A stretch of 64,000 nt of DNA from Chloroflexota bacterium (GCA_030603665.1 JAUVXJ010000004.1:124001-188000); one strand, 5' to 3'; counted from the first letter of the stretch, positions 8,459 through 17,504 are shown. Numbers and translations: made by a program. The notes: generated from the sequence alone by a model not told the origin.

Positions 8459-8493
8459 ACATGGTATCGCGCGAGATCAGAGAGTACAGCAGA

Positions 8494-8520
8494 AAAGCCG
8501 GGGCGTTGCGGCCCCGGCTT
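8494..8520 (-). terminator. Terminator of the thiolase/DUF35 operon
   Basis: AAGCCGGGGC and GCCCCGGCTT pair perfectly over 10 bp around a six-base loop (8495-8520). Read on the minus strand the stem is followed by TTTTCT, giving a normal intrinsic terminator 23 bases beyond the DUF35 gene stop. Confidence 0.85.
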
Positions 8521-8542
8521 CAACGTAGCGTCAGCGTTTGCT

Positions 8543-8986
8543 CTAAGCCTTGGTGAACACGTAGCTGAGTTGATCGTTAGGCAGCGTGATGGGCTTCGTC
8601 TTCATGGCTATCCCGATGCTCAGTTCCTCGTCCGGGATGTTCTTGTCGATGCGGCCGAAGACCTTGTAGTCCCCGTAGTCCAGAATGGCGATGGCGTAGG
8701 GCAGGTCATCTTCGAACCCTACGGGGCCGTAGGTCAGCTTGCTGAAGCTGACCAGCTTGCCGGTCCCCGTGACCTCGAACCATTCCACGTCGCTGGACAG
8801 ACACTCGGCGCAGTCGGCAACGGGTGGGAAGTGCACCGTTCCGCACTTCTTGCACTTGGTGCCCATCACCTTCCCTTGAGCCAGATAGTCCACGAAGTCG
8901 TTGACCTTCGATATGGCGGTGAAGCTGACGGTTCCGAACCTCTTGAACCGATCGTCCACTTCCTTCTTCTTCTTGCCCTTTGCCAT
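8543..8986 (-). CDS. Zn-ribbon OB-fold (DUF35) acyl-CoA-binding protein
   Basis: The 147-residue protein has a Lys-rich start, a zinc ribbon with two CxxC pairs (CKKCG and CAEC, about residues 44-64), and an OB-fold (TGTGKLVSFSKLTYGP, AIAILDYGD, KVFGRID). DUF35 proteins bind acyl-CoA and pair with thiolase-like enzymes, as in archaeal acetoacetyl-CoA thiolase/HMG-CoA synthase and steroid side-chain aldolase complexes. The thiolase-like gene is immediately upstream with only one base between stop and start, so the two are expected to form one complex. Confidence 0.9.
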   Translation of the reverse strand: MAKGKKKKEVDDRFKRFGTVSFTAISKVNDFVDYLAQGKVMGTKCKKCGTVHFPPVADCAECLSSDVEWFEVTGTGKLVSFSKLTYGPVGFEDDLPYAIAILDYGDYKVFGRIDKNIPDEELSIGIAMKTKPITLPNDQLSYVFTKA

Positions 8987-8987
8987 G

Positions 8988-10148
8988 TTATGACCTCCCG
9001 AGGATGGTGACGTTGCCGTAGAGGCCCACGCCGCCGATGTTGTGCACTAGACCGATCTCAGGGTCCTTCACCTGCATGGGGCCCGCCTCTCCTCTGAGCT
9101 GGAGAACGATGGTCCTGATCTGTGACCCGCCTGTTGCCCCGATGGGATGACCCTTGGAGAGTAGTCCTCCATCGACATTTACGGGGATCTTGCCCTCCTT
9201 GTAGGTCTCCTTGGCTCCGATCAGCTCTTTGCCCTCGCCCGGCTTGGCGAAGCCCAGGTTCTCGTAGGCCATCATCTCGGCGATAGTGAAGCAGTCGTGC
9301 ACTTCGGCGACGTCGATATCCTCCGGGCCCACACCAGCCATCTCGTAGGCCTGTTTCCCGGCTTCTATGGCCACATTGAGCCCGGTGAAGAGGTCACGCG
9401 CCGCCATGTTCACAGGCTCGGAGGACGCGCCCAGGCCCCTGATCCACACAGGCTTCTCGCAGAAAGCCTTGGCCTTTTCCTCGCTGGCCACGATGATGCA
9501 CGAGGACCCATCGGCATTGGCGCAGCAATCGAAGACCTTGAGAGGCGTGGCCACCGGAGGCCGCTCAGGGTCGAAGATCTGCTCCATGGTCACCGGCTTC
9601 CTGTACACGGCCTTCTCGTTGAGTTGACCGTAGGTGGCGGCCTTGAGCCTGATCAAGGCCAGGTCTTCCTCGGTGGTCCCATACTCTGCCATGTGCGCGC
9701 GCGCGTACATGGCGTAGTAGGCAGGCATCATGGTGCCGAATGGGGACTCCCACTGGATATCAGCTCCCCTGCCCATACGCTCCTGGGACTCGGCCGAGGA
9801 TATCTCGGACATCTTCTGAAAGCCCAGCACGCACACCACGTCGTGAAGGCCAGCTTTGATCATCGAGTAGGCCACCTTCAGACCTGTGCTGCTGGAGGAG
9901 CACACGCTCTCCACGTAGAACGTAGGCTGAGGGGTGAGCCCCAGATACTCGGCGATGACACCGGCCGGGGATCTCTGCTTGTCGTACTCCGGGGCGGAAC
10001 AGACGATGGACGCGTCGATGTCCCCGTTGGATATCTTCGCGTCCTCCATGGCCTCCTTGAACCCTTCATAGGCCAGTTCCCTGATCGAGCCGGGGTAGCC
10101 GCGGACGAAGGCACTTTGCCCGACTCCAATGATTCCTACTCTTTCCAT
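8988..10148 (-). CDS. Thiolase-superfamily protein (acetyl-CoA acetyltransferase / lipid-transfer type)
   Basis: A 386-residue thiolase-fold protein. The nucleophile position is Cys in ESVCSSSSTG (about residue 83); the C-terminal half has VHDCF and the GHPIGATGG motif carrying the catalytic histidine. The second thiolase cysteine region ends in LVHNIGGVG. This subgroup, lacking part of the classic C-terminal CxG motif, includes the SCP-x-like thiolases that work with DUF35 partners, as here. Likely reaction: acyl-CoA condensation or cleavage; substrate unknown. GGAGGTAATGG precedes the ATG. The 188 bases upstream (10149-10336) hold no gene. Confidence 0.88.
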   Translation of the reverse strand: MERVGIIGVGQSAFVRGYPGSIRELAYEGFKEAMEDAKISNGDIDASIVCSAPEYDKQRSPAGVIAEYLGLTPQPTFYVESVCSSSSTGLKVAYSMIKAGLHDVVCVLGFQKMSEISSAESQERMGRGADIQWESPFGTMMPAYYAMYARAHMAEYGTTEEDLALIRLKAATYGQLNEKAVYRKPVTMEQIFDPERPPVATPLKVFDCCANADGSSCIIVASEEKAKAFCEKPVWIRGLGASSEPVNMAARDLFTGLNVAIEAGKQAYEMAGVGPEDIDVAEVHDCFTIAEMMAYENLGFAKPGEGKELIGAKETYKEGKIPVNVDGGLLSKGHPIGATGGSQIRTIVLQLRGEAGPMQVKDPEIGLVHNIGGVGLYGNVTILGRS

Positions 10149-10336
10149 CCATTACCTCCTATTACTTTGGTGATGTCTCGATTCGTGGGGCAGGCCCCGA
10201 CGTCGGTATCGTGCCAGTCTGGACTGGCTTGGACTGTGGGGTCTGCCTGCATCTACAGAATCTCGCTGATGACGCGTACCAGGCGCGTATCGCTTCAGCT
10301 CACGTGATCCCCAGGTGAGCTGTGCCCGTGGGGCTT

Positions 10337-10750
10337 TCATCCGACGCGGAATTCCACTGTATGGTCAAACTCGCCGTCAAGATAGACGTCAATACGGTAG
10401 CTCCCGGTGGGCCAGAGTTCGCTGTTTGTCAGAGAGAAGCCCGCGTAACCTTCCCCGGCGTTGGCGGCATCCAGAGGGATGGATGATTCGTAGAGGGATT
10501 CATCCTCCAGGAACCACTCCACGCCAATCGACTGACCTTCTTCCAGGTCGAAGTACTCGATGGAGACGTAGAGATCATCGGCAGCGCCGAAGACATCTGT
10601 GGGCTCGATTGGCGCGTAGTCTTCGGTCAGATCTCGGCAGACCACCGCCTCGGCCAGGCGTGGAGCTTCGCCGCCTCCCCCGACGCTGAAGCTACACGCC
10701 AGCGCGGGCAACACAGCCAGCACTATGCAAATGGCTACGAGTCGTTTCAT
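10337..10750 (-). CDS. Small secreted lipoprotein of unknown function
   Basis: A 137-residue protein with an N-terminal lipobox: basic MKR, hydrophobic core AICIVLAVLPAL, then LPALAC with Cys19 as the expected lipidated residue. A GGGG stretch follows, and the remainder is a beta-rich domain (SIGVEWFLEDESLYESS, GSYRIDVYLDGE) resembling an immunoglobulin-like fold, including the pattern seen in extracellular domains that describe intensifying ligand binding surfaces. No family is recognised. It is alone on its transcript behind its own promoter and is divergent from nothing nearby. Confidence 0.75.
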   Translation of the reverse strand: MKRLVAICIVLAVLPALACSFSVGGGGEAPRLAEAVVCRDLTEDYAPIEPTDVFGAADDLYVSIEYFDLEEGQSIGVEWFLEDESLYESSIPLDAANAGEGYAGFSLTNSELWPTGSYRIDVYLDGEFDHTVEFRVG

Positions 10751-10823
10751 GTGTCCCTTCTTTACTCTGATTTGGCTCTTCTGGCTGGCGAGGGATTGCC
10801 CTCACCTCCAGGCAGCAAGGCCT

Positions 10824-10852
10824 ATGATATCATATCGAACTTCTGAACTCAA
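10824..10852 (-). promoter_or_regulatory. Promoter of the lipoprotein gene
   Basis: On the minus strand TTGAGT (10847-10852), 17 bases, then TATCAT (10824-10829) with a preceding TGA. The -35 overlaps the stop codon region of the kinase gene upstream. A 73-base leader precedes the ATG at 10750. Confidence 0.55.
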
Positions 10853-11883
10853 AGGTCTGGTTCCGGCCAGTGCTCGATTGCCCAGGCCAGCTCCTCCACC
10901 GTCGGCGTCGCATTGCCTAGTCTCCGCACCACCAGGCCGGCGGCGAAGTTCGCCAGATATGCGCTCTCAGTGATCTCCAGCCCAGCGGCCAGAGCCAGGG
11001 TTATCACCGCGATGACGGTGTCCCCTGCTCCGGTGACGTCGAACACCTCGCTGCGGTTGGCAGCAGGGATGTGGAGGCACCCTCCATCTGTGCTGATCAG
11101 CGACATTCCCTCGCTCCCTCGGGTGATGATCACGCTTGATGCTCCCAGGTCGGAAAGTGTGCTGCGCCCTGCCCGCTCAATGTCGGCATCGGTATGGAGC
11201 TCTGTGCCCACGATAGCCCCGGCCTCTCGGCGGTTGCATTTCACAACGTCGAAACCCTTGAACTTGAGCAGGTCGCCCTGGGAATCTACGGTAATGAGGG
11301 TCTGATGCTCCCGAGAAACACGCAGGGCGGTGGCTATGGTCTCTTCGTTGACCACGCCAGTCTTGTAGTCTGAGAGGAGCACTGCGCCCGCTTGGGGGCC
11401 TGCGCTTCCCAAGTTGGCAACTATCTGGGAGACAACCCCAGGGTCGAGGGGACGGCGCTCCACGAGGTCTATGCGAGCCACTTGCTGGGGAAAAACGAGG
11501 GTACCCTCAGCCACGACGCGCGTCTTGGTAGTCGTGGATCGGGTCGGGTCGACGACGACGCCGTCGGTGGAGATGCCCGCCTGCTTCAGTCGGTCTACCA
11601 GCTTGTGACCCGGCTCATCGTCGCCCACCACGCCTATCTGATAGGCGCTGCTGCCCAGGGCGCTGATGTTATGGGCCGGATTGGCGGCCCCGCCGGGCAC
11701 ATAGAAACGGCGATCGAACTCCAACACCGGGACCGGAGCCTCTCGAGAGAGCCTCGTGGCTCGACCGACGATGTACTCATCCAGAAAGAGGTCGCCGAGC
11801 ACCAAGACACTCGAGCCGCTCAGCCTTGCCACGGCCTTGAGCAAGGCACTCTTGTCTAGCTTGTCGTCAATCATCATTCCCAA
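10849..11883 (-). CDS. PfkB-family kinase, D-glycero-D-manno-heptose-7-phosphate kinase-like (RfaE1/HldE N-domain)
   Basis: The 344-residue protein has the ribokinase fold with the RfaE-specific beginning VLVLGDLFLDEYIVG and PGGAANPAHNISALG, and ends with FDVTGAGDTVIAVI, whose Asp is the catalytic base of PfkB kinases. Length equals the kinase half of HldE; the nucleotidyltransferase half is absent. By family it phosphorylates a seven-carbon or related sugar phosphate, an early step in nucleotide-activated heptose formation. Given a presumed Chloroflexota host, heptose could serve glycoprotein or exopolysaccharide synthesis, or the substrate may differ. It has its own promoter. Confidence 0.82.
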   Translation of the reverse strand: MGMMIDDKLDKSALLKAVARLSGSSVLVLGDLFLDEYIVGRATRLSREAPVPVLEFDRRFYVPGGAANPAHNISALGSSAYQIGVVGDDEPGHKLVDRLKQAGISTDGVVVDPTRSTTTKTRVVAEGTLVFPQQVARIDLVERRPLDPGVVSQIVANLGSAGPQAGAVLLSDYKTGVVNEETIATALRVSREHQTLITVDSQGDLLKFKGFDVVKCNRREAGAIVGTELHTDADIERAGRSTLSDLGASSVIITRGSEGMSLISTDGGCLHIPAANRSEVFDVTGAGDTVIAVITLALAAGLEITESAYLANFAAGLVVRRLGNATPTVEELAWAIEHWPEPDL

Positions 11884-11901
11884 TTCGAAGAAGTGGTTGA
11901 A

Positions 11902-11930
11902 AGTGTATCATTGCCGAGAGACAAAGTCAA
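11902..11930 (-). promoter_or_regulatory. Promoter of the HldE-like kinase gene
   Basis: On the minus strand TTGACT (11925-11930), a 17-base spacer and TACACT (11902-11907) preceded by TGA. The -35 box overlaps the last codons of maf. Confidence 0.68.
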
Positions 11931-12583
11931 TGACCATCGGATTGCAGGATGCCATCAGCGACGGGGCAGCTGCGGTTGGTGTAGGCCTCGCAGGCCTGAG
12001 CCGGCGGCACGGGCGGGAAGGTCCCCATACCCCTCAGCGTCTTGAAGAGATGGCAGAGGGGCAGACCCATCACATTGGCGTAACAGCCCTCTATTCGCTC
12101 CACGGGGTCGAAGTCTGGGTCCTGGATGGCGTAAGCCCCAGCCTTGTCGAATGGCTCCCCACGCTCGATGTATTCGGATATCTCCTCATCGTCATACTGT
12201 CTCATCCAGACTCGTGTCTCGACTGCTTGAACGATGGGAGCTGACGGCCTGGGATGGAGGACGGCCAACCCCGTGACCACCTGGTGCTCTCCGCTACGCA
12301 GGTCTACCAGCATGCCGTGTGCTGCAGCCGCATCTGGCGGCTTGCCCATGACCTGGCCTCGGAGGACTACCAGGGTGTCGGCCGCGATGATGACGTTCTC
12401 CTGGCCCAGATCTGCCACGTCCATGGCCTTCATCTTTGCCAGAATGGAGGCCGTCCTCGACGCGTCGCTACCTCGTACGGTGCTCTCGATGGTCTCAGGT
12501 TCGACGACTTCGAAGGGCACATCTAGAAGCCGGACCAGTTCTCTGCGGCGCGGAGACCCGGAAGCCAGGATCAACGGTGTCAT
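11927..12583 (-). CDS. maf: Maf-family nucleoside triphosphate pyrophosphatase
   Basis: The protein begins LILASGSPRRRELV, the Maf signature; further motifs are IIAADTLVV, MGKP and FDKAGAYAIQ. Maf/YhdE enzymes hydrolyse dTTP, UTP or modified pyrimidine nucleotides to the monophosphate, with roles in limiting misincorporation and, in some bacteria, in division control. I take the start at 12583 (MTPLILAS), since the eight upstream residues are not family-like. The final 25 residues (PVPPAQACEAYTN...) extend beyond the usual end and show no motif. Confidence 0.9.
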   Translation of the reverse strand: MTPLILASGSPRRRELVRLLDVPFEVVEPETIESTVRGSDASRTASILAKMKAMDVADLGQENVIIAADTLVVLRGQVMGKPPDAAAAHGMLVDLRSGEHQVVTGLAVLHPRPSAPIVQAVETRVWMRQYDDEEISEYIERGEPFDKAGAYAIQDPDFDPVERIEGCYANVMGLPLCHLFKTLRGMGTFPPVPPAQACEAYTNRSCPVADGILQSDGH

Positions 12584-12831
12584 CTCTTTGCCTGTCATCG
12601 GGAACATGGTATACTCTCACGCGTGCGGTCTGGACCAGGCAGACGATAGCTTGGGGCCGAGATGATCGAAGCTGGAAGATGCACTGCCTCGCTGCCGCAG
12701 GCAACTCCTCTCGGCTCACACACTGCTCAGGGGTCTTGCACCGCAATCAAGTCGCCGAACGCGAGGTAGTTCGGAGAAGTGCCGCGCGTCGGCTGACTCA
12801 GACATCGAGATTGGCAGAGAAAGGATAGCTG

Positions 12832-13665
12832 GTGCCTGTCATCGACTTTCATTTGCACATCATGGATGCTGCAAAGCTCCAGCCCTGGACGACCGACTAT
12901 CTCGTGGAATCCAGCGGGGAGGGCATGGAGCATCTGACCATGCTCATGACATCGCCTGACCTCCTGCTGGACATGTTGCACGAGAACGGTGTGGACCGTG
13001 CCGTCGTGCTGACCGAGATCAGTCCCATCACCACCGGGGTGATCAGCAACGAAGCCGTGGCCGTATTCTGCGAGGGTCACGATGCGCTGATACCATTCGC
13101 CAACGTCAACCCCTTCATGGTGAGCAATCCCGCTCAGGAGCTGGTACGGTGCGTGCTTGAGATGGGCTTCCAAGGACTCAAACTGTACCCCACCTATCAG
13201 GGTTTCTACGCCAATGATAGCATGATCTACCCGGTCTATGCCAAAGCTCAGGGGTTAGGGATCCCAGTGATGATCCACACCGGCTCTTCCATCTTCAGCG
13301 GGGCCAGGCTGAAATACGGGGATCCCTTGTGGATAGATGATGTAGCTGTCGACTTCCCAGAGTTGACCTTGATTCAGGCGCATGGCGGACGGGGGTTCTG
13401 GTACCAGCGAGCTCTTTTCATGGCGCGCTTGCACAAGAACGTGTACGTAGAGATCGCGGGATTGCCACCGCACAAGCTGCTAGAGTACTTCCCGGATCTG
13501 GAGAAGAGCGCAGACAAGATCATCTTCGGATCCGATTGGCCCGGCCTGCGGAGCATCAAGCAGAATCTCGAAGCTATCAGGTCACTACCTCTTGCCGACG
13601 ACACCAAGGCAAAGATCCTTGGTGAGAACGCCGCTCGTCTACTGGACGATGCCCGGTGCGTGTAG
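12832..13665 (+). CDS. Amidohydrolase-2 family metal-dependent hydrolase
   Basis: The 277-residue TIM-barrel protein begins with a GTG after AAAGGA and has the HxH metal motif in IDFHLHIMD, a barrel histidine in IQAHGG, and the C-terminal metal-ligand Asp in FGSDWPG. The family includes decarboxylases such as ACMSD and uronate isomerase relatives, so hydrolysis or decarboxylation are both possible. GLKLYPTYQGFYAND is typical of the ACMSD-like branch. Substrate cannot be inferred; neighbours are not functionally linked. Confidence 0.85.
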   Translation: MPVIDFHLHIMDAAKLQPWTTDYLVESSGEGMEHLTMLMTSPDLLLDMLHENGVDRAVVLTEISPITTGVISNEAVAVFCEGHDALIPFANVNPFMVSNPAQELVRCVLEMGFQGLKLYPTYQGFYANDSMIYPVYAKAQGLGIPVMIHTGSSIFSGARLKYGDPLWIDDVAVDFPELTLIQAHGGRGFWYQRALFMARLHKNVYVEIAGLPPHKLLEYFPDLEKSADKIIFGSDWPGLRSIKQNLEAIRSLPLADDTKAKILGENAARLLDDARCV

Positions 13666-13742
13666 GAACTGGCTTGTGATGCCGGGGTTGCTGACCGTAT
13701 GTCGCAAGCACAGTTGGTGCTGTCCAAGGGAAACAGGTCGCC

Positions 13743-14633
13743 ATGCTGGAATGGAAGCCTAGACGTCTTCTAGGTGTCGGTACGGGTATCGGGGCCGTCT
13801 TGACCCTCCTCCTCTTGGATGTGCTGCTCGTTGGCGTCGTGAGAGACTTGCCTGTCTCCCTCGTCTCCTTTGGCCTGGGGCTGCTGGTGGCGCTCTCACT
13901 TTTCCTCGTGGCGATCCTCTGCTTCTTGGCATATGGGCTGCTCACGCTCAGATACTTGATAGGGCGCGATAGCGTGGTTATCTCATGGGCAAGGCGCCAA
14001 GAGACGATACCCCTGGTAGCCATTGAAGCTATCATCCCAGTGACCGACCTGGGATATGAGATCAGGGCGAACCGCTTCCGGTTCCCAGGCCATAGCATCG
14101 GTCGGGGGCGCGATGAGCGGGGGCGGGAACTGCTGTTCTATTCAACGGGCCGCCGTTCGGACGAGCTGCTCATCTCCACCGCGGAAACATCCTACGTCAT
14201 CTCGCCGAGCAAGAGCACGGGGTTCCTATCGGCAGTGCGCGCTCGGCGACGCCTGGGGCCCGCCCAGGTCCTAGAGCAGACGAGGCGAGAAGGTGGAGTG
14301 GCGGGCCTGTCCATCTGGCGCGACTGGAAGGCCCTGGGCCTGGTGGTGGCGGCGGCTGTGGCCAATGCTAGCCTGTTCGCCTACATCGCCCTGCGCTATC
14401 CGTACCTGCCTGAGGTCGTGCCCCTGTTGTCTGAAGCGGGACAGGTGAGCCTCACTGGCGCCAAGGAAGAGTTATTCGAGTTGCCCGTGATAGGCCTGGT
14501 CGTACTCATCACCAACACGGCTCTCGGGTTTGCCCTGCATAGGCGGGAACGCCCCGTGACCTATGCGCTGGGTGCGACTGCACTCCTGGTGCAGATCCTC
14601 ATGTGGTCGGCGGCGATCAGTGCGGTGAGTTGA
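13743..14633 (+). CDS. Membrane protein with bacterial PH-like domain
   Basis: A 296-residue integral membrane protein. Two N-terminal membrane helices (about 10-30 and 40-65) precede a cytosolic PH-like domain (RYLIGRDSVVISWARRQETIPLVAIEAI, ending ELLISTAETSYVISP), and three further hydrophobic segments lie near 200-220, 245-262 and 275-293. PH-like bPH domains in bacteria are generally membrane-associated binding or scaffold modules. The SPxxxxFL element at the domain end (SPSKSTGFLSAVR) is common in this family. Role unknown. Confidence 0.75.
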   Translation: MLEWKPRRLLGVGTGIGAVLTLLLLDVLLVGVVRDLPVSLVSFGLGLLVALSLFLVAILCFLAYGLLTLRYLIGRDSVVISWARRQETIPLVAIEAIIPVTDLGYEIRANRFRFPGHSIGRGRDERGRELLFYSTGRRSDELLISTAETSYVISPSKSTGFLSAVRARRRLGPAQVLEQTRREGGVAGLSIWRDWKALGLVVAAAVANASLFAYIALRYPYLPEVVPLLSEAGQVSLTGAKEELFELPVIGLVVLITNTALGFALHRRERPVTYALGATALLVQILMWSAAISAVS

Positions 14634-14663
14634 GGAAGGTCCCGCAGAGAGACTGATGGGGGA

Positions 14664-15320
14664 CTACTCGACTCGGGGCACGGAGACGTACCGTTCAAGT
14701 CGCTTCAGCAGCTGTCTGCGCCTCCGGTGGAACATCCTCTGGTACGCGGCCGAGGTGATGTGGTCTGCGGTCATGATCAGCGCATCCTCGCGGTTGTCGG
14801 AGTAGTACCGTGGCCTCCGCCCCGCTGCCTTGAAGCCGTACTTGCGATAGAGGTTCTGGGCGACGGAGTTGGATACCCGGACCTCGAGTGACACCAGCGT
14901 AGCGTTCAACTCGAGGGCTTTCTCGATTGCTGTGATCAGCAGTAGCTGGCCTATGCCTTCGCCTCTGTACTTGGGGTCCACTGCTATGGTGCTGACGTGG
15001 GCCTCTTGAGCAGCGATCCAGAAGCCGCAATACCCCACCATGGGGCGGTGGTCAGCCTTGCCGCTCTGAGCCCAGGTGTGGATACGCCTCAGCAGGCTCG
15101 ATTCTCTCTCTACCCGTTCAACTCCCTCCTCTTCAGGTAGCTGACGACGAGCCACGAAGTAGTGCGCCCGTTGGTTCTGGGTGATCTCATAGCGATAGGC
15201 ACGAGCTGGCCAGGGGGTGGGGAAGGCCAGTCGTTCGATCTCCACCACCTCTGGGATATCCTCCACGTGCATGGGCTCCACGATGTAGGGCAGGTCAGGT
15301 CGAGCCATCGTACCACTCAC
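14664..15320 (-). CDS. rimI: GNAT N-acetyltransferase, RimI-like (ribosomal protein S18 alanine acetyltransferase)
   Basis: The GNAT fold is visible: VEPMHVEDIPEVVEIERLAFPTPW at the start, STIAVDPKYRGEGIGQLLL with the acetyl-CoA binding RxxGxG motif, and LEVRVSNSVAQNLYRKYGF. RimI acetylates the N-terminal alanine of ribosomal protein S18. The protein (218 residues) is longer than classic RimI by an insertion near 55-80 and a basic C-terminal tail (RRRRQLLKRLERY). It overlaps tsaB by 26 bases; the tsaE-tsaB-rimI order is a common bacterial operon, which supports the assignment over other GNATs. Confidence 0.85.
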   Translation of the reverse strand: MSGTMARPDLPYIVEPMHVEDIPEVVEIERLAFPTPWPARAYRYEITQNQRAHYFVARRQLPEEEGVERVERESSLLRRIHTWAQSGKADHRPMVGYCGFWIAAQEAHVSTIAVDPKYRGEGIGQLLLITAIEKALELNATLVSLEVRVSNSVAQNLYRKYGFKAAGRRPRYYSDNREDALIMTADHITSAAYQRMFHRRRRQLLKRLERYVSVPRVE

Positions 15321-15993
15321 CGATCTTGGGATAGTGCAGATAGAGGGGTTCGAGGCTCGCTAAGTCGTCACCTCCTGATGCGCGCAGCCTTTTCCAGCCC
15401 AACTCGGCCAGATACCCCGCGCGGCGCAGGGAGGAAGCTGGGGAAGCGATGGCGGCTTGCTCCCCCAGACGCGCCGTTAGGGAGGCCCGCAAAGGCGAGT
15501 CGACTTCCCCACAGAACAGAGTTCGGCCCGTCACCAGGTCGGACACCTGCTCTATCGTAGCCAGATGATAGTCAGTGATCCGTTGCCAGTCCCCATCTTC
15601 TCTCTGGTATAGCGCCACACAGATGCGCCCCCTCCCAGCCTGGAGGACGGCGCAGATTGGCAGGCCCTGGCCATAGTGGGCATAGGCCACGATGTCCAGA
15701 GTGGGAATCCCGACGATGGGTATGCCCAGAGATAGACAGAGACCCTTGGCTACGCTGAGCCCGATGCGCAATCCTGTGAATGACCCCGGCCCCAGGGCCA
15801 CCGCTACTCCGTGCAACTGCTGCGGCGTAATGCCCTGAGATTCCATGATGCGTGCGATGGTAGGCATCAGTTCGACGGTGTGATTCATCGATGTATGCCA
15901 AGAAGCTTCGGCGATGGTACCTGTTTCCTGGTCGTACAGCGCTGCGCTGGCAAACTCGGTGGCTGTGTCGATAGCGAGAATGATGGGACTCAT
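15295..15993 (-). CDS. tsaB: tRNA threonylcarbamoyladenosine biosynthesis protein TsaB
   Basis: A 232-residue ASKHA-fold protein starting ILAIDTATEFASAAL with the TsaB motif ALGPGSFTGLRIGLSVAKGL. TsaB is the non-catalytic partner that activates TsaD in forming t6A37 of ANN-decoding tRNAs, together with TsaE. The start overlaps the end of tsaE by four bases. tsaD is not in the window. Length is normal. Confidence 0.93.
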   Translation of the reverse strand: MSPIILAIDTATEFASAALYDQETGTIAEASWHTSMNHTVELMPTIARIMESQGITPQQLHGVAVALGPGSFTGLRIGLSVAKGLCLSLGIPIVGIPTLDIVAYAHYGQGLPICAVLQAGRGRICVALYQREDGDWQRITDYHLATIEQVSDLVTGRTLFCGEVDSPLRASLTARLGEQAAIASPASSLRRAGYLAELGWKRLRASGGDDLASLEPLYLHYPKIGEWYDGST

Positions 15994-16478
15994 GTAGCGA
16001 ACCTTATGGTGATTCTCAGGCGATCAAGAAGGCGACGGTAGGAATCGCCTCTGGCCCGGAGCGAGATGTGGCGTTTGTCCTCGCCAGCGTGCGTTAGTGT
16101 GATGTATAGATGCTCCGCCGGCAGCAGTGCTCCTGCCTTTTCCGCCCATTCGATGAGACAGATACCGTCTCCGTAGAAGTATGCGTCGATGCCTGCTTGC
16201 ACAATCTCCTCGGGTCTGCCCAGCCGGTACAGGTCTATATGGTAGAGAGTACCCTCTCGCGCGTGATACTCGTTGACCAGAGTGAACGTGGGGCTGGTGA
16301 TCGGAGTTCTGACCCCCTGGGCGCGGCCGATGGCCTGGACAAGGGATGTCTTTCCAGTCCCCAGCTCCCCCTCCAGGCACAGCACTTCCTGACCATCCAA
16401 CAGCTGGCCCAGCACACTGCCCAAATCCTGAGTCTCCGCCAGACTCTGGCTGACTATGCTCAGGCCTTCGTCGTCCAC
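15990..16478 (-). CDS. tsaE: tRNA threonylcarbamoyladenosine biosynthesis ATPase TsaE
   Basis: The ATPase has a P-loop GELGTGKTSLV, a switch-like SPTFTLVNEYH and a LIEWAEK segment. TsaE binds the TsaB-TsaD complex and drives t6A synthesis cycles. A longer frame reaches 16664, but the GTG at 16478 sits after TGGAGGG and gives 162 residues, the normal size; the upstream extension has no TsaE-like sequence and lies across the promoter. First gene of the tsaE-tsaB-rimI operon. Confidence 0.92.
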   Translation of the reverse strand: MDDEGLSIVSQSLAETQDLGSVLGQLLDGQEVLCLEGELGTGKTSLVQAIGRAQGVRTPITSPTFTLVNEYHAREGTLYHIDLYRLGRPEEIVQAGIDAYFYGDGICLIEWAEKAGALLPAEHLYITLTHAGEDKRHISLRARGDSYRRLLDRLRITIRFAT

Positions 16479-16517
16479 GTTAGGAGTACCCTCCAGGGGA
16501 CCAGAATGAGTAGGGCT

Positions 16518-16546
16518 ATTATATCGGCTTTGTATAGGGCCAACAA
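16518..16546 (-). promoter_or_regulatory. Promoter of the tsaE-tsaB-rimI operon
   Basis: Perfect TATAAT (16518-16523 on the minus strand) with TTGTTG 17 bases upstream (16541-16546). The predicted transcript start lies about 33 bases before the chosen tsaE GTG, and the position inside the longer tsaE frame argues for the shorter start. Confidence 0.6.
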
Positions 16547-16695
16547 GCATCCGGCAAGAGGGAGTCAGAGGGTGCCCAGAAACGTGACACCAGTCACGTC
16601 GGCGCCGTTGGGGGATGGTCACCTCGACACGGCGTAGTGCCCCCCGTCGCCATGGCCTAGTCAAATCGCTTCAACTGTGGTACCATAGTCGCATT

Positions 16696-17433
16696 ATGCG
16701 CTGTCTAATCGTGTCTGACATACATGGGAATCTTGCTGCGCTGGATGCGGTCTTGGCCGATGTGAACTTGGACACCGTTGATCGCATATGGTGCCTGGGA
16801 GATGTGGTGGGGTATGGTCCGTGTCCTGAGGAGTGTATCAGTCGCGTCTTAGAGTTCTCGGATTACCTGTGTGTTGCGGGCAATCACGACTGGGCTGCCA
16901 TAAATCGGATCAGTATAGCGGAGTTCAACCCCAGTGCTCAGGTGGCCTGTCGCTGGACCACCGAGCAACTGGCCACAGATGGCAAGGAGTATCTGGCGAG
17001 CTTGCCCACGCGGATAATGGAGGACAATTGCACTCTGGTCCACGGAAGCCCGCGCGAACCGATATGGGAATATATCATCTACCCTTCGACGGCTGAGCTC
17101 AATTTCCAGTTCTTCGACACGCAGTTGTGCTTCGTGGGCCACACCCACGCACCTGCGATATTCCGTGAGGAGACTGCCACTCATAAGTTCGAGATCAGCA
17201 TTCCTATCCCCGATCATCCGATTCCTATCGACGATGAGCGATTGATCATCAACCCTGGGAGCGTGGGGCAACCCCGTGATGGCGACCCCAATGCCGCGTA
17301 CATGGTCTTCGAGCCCGAGGCGAGGACCCTTGAGTATCATCGGGTTCCCTACGACATCGCCTCCACTCAGCAGTTGATGATGGAAAGAGGCCTTCCGGAG
17401 AGCCTCATCAGCCGACTGAGCTTCGGCTGGTAG
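16696..17433 (+). CDS. Calcineurin-type metallophosphoesterase (YfcE/MJ0936-like phosphodiesterase)
   Basis: All signature motifs of the family are seen: SDIHGN at the N-terminus (residues 6-11), GDVVGYGP, GNHD, and VGHTH near residue 150, followed by INPGSVGQPRDGD. The 245-residue length fits cytoplasmic phosphodiesterases that hydrolyse model phosphodiesters or cyclic nucleotides. The start at 16696 is preferred to 16615 because family homology begins there. No ribosome site is visible, and TACCAT ten bases upstream could be a -10 box, so the message may be leaderless. Confidence 0.88.
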   Translation: MRCLIVSDIHGNLAALDAVLADVNLDTVDRIWCLGDVVGYGPCPEECISRVLEFSDYLCVAGNHDWAAINRISIAEFNPSAQVACRWTTEQLATDGKEYLASLPTRIMEDNCTLVHGSPREPIWEYIIYPSTAELNFQFFDTQLCFVGHTHAPAIFREETATHKFEISIPIPDHPIPIDDERLIINPGSVGQPRDGDPNAAYMVFEPEARTLEYHRVPYDIASTQQLMMERGLPESLISRLSFGW

Positions 17434-17504
17434 GCGTTTGAGGGGAACACTCGAGCCTCTCCGCACGTCTTAGAAGTAGGAAACAAGCTTTGAGGAGGCC
17501 AAAG

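Noticed and set aside
9297..10307. Long plus-strand frame opposite the thiolase gene
   Set aside because: Shadow of a well supported gene.
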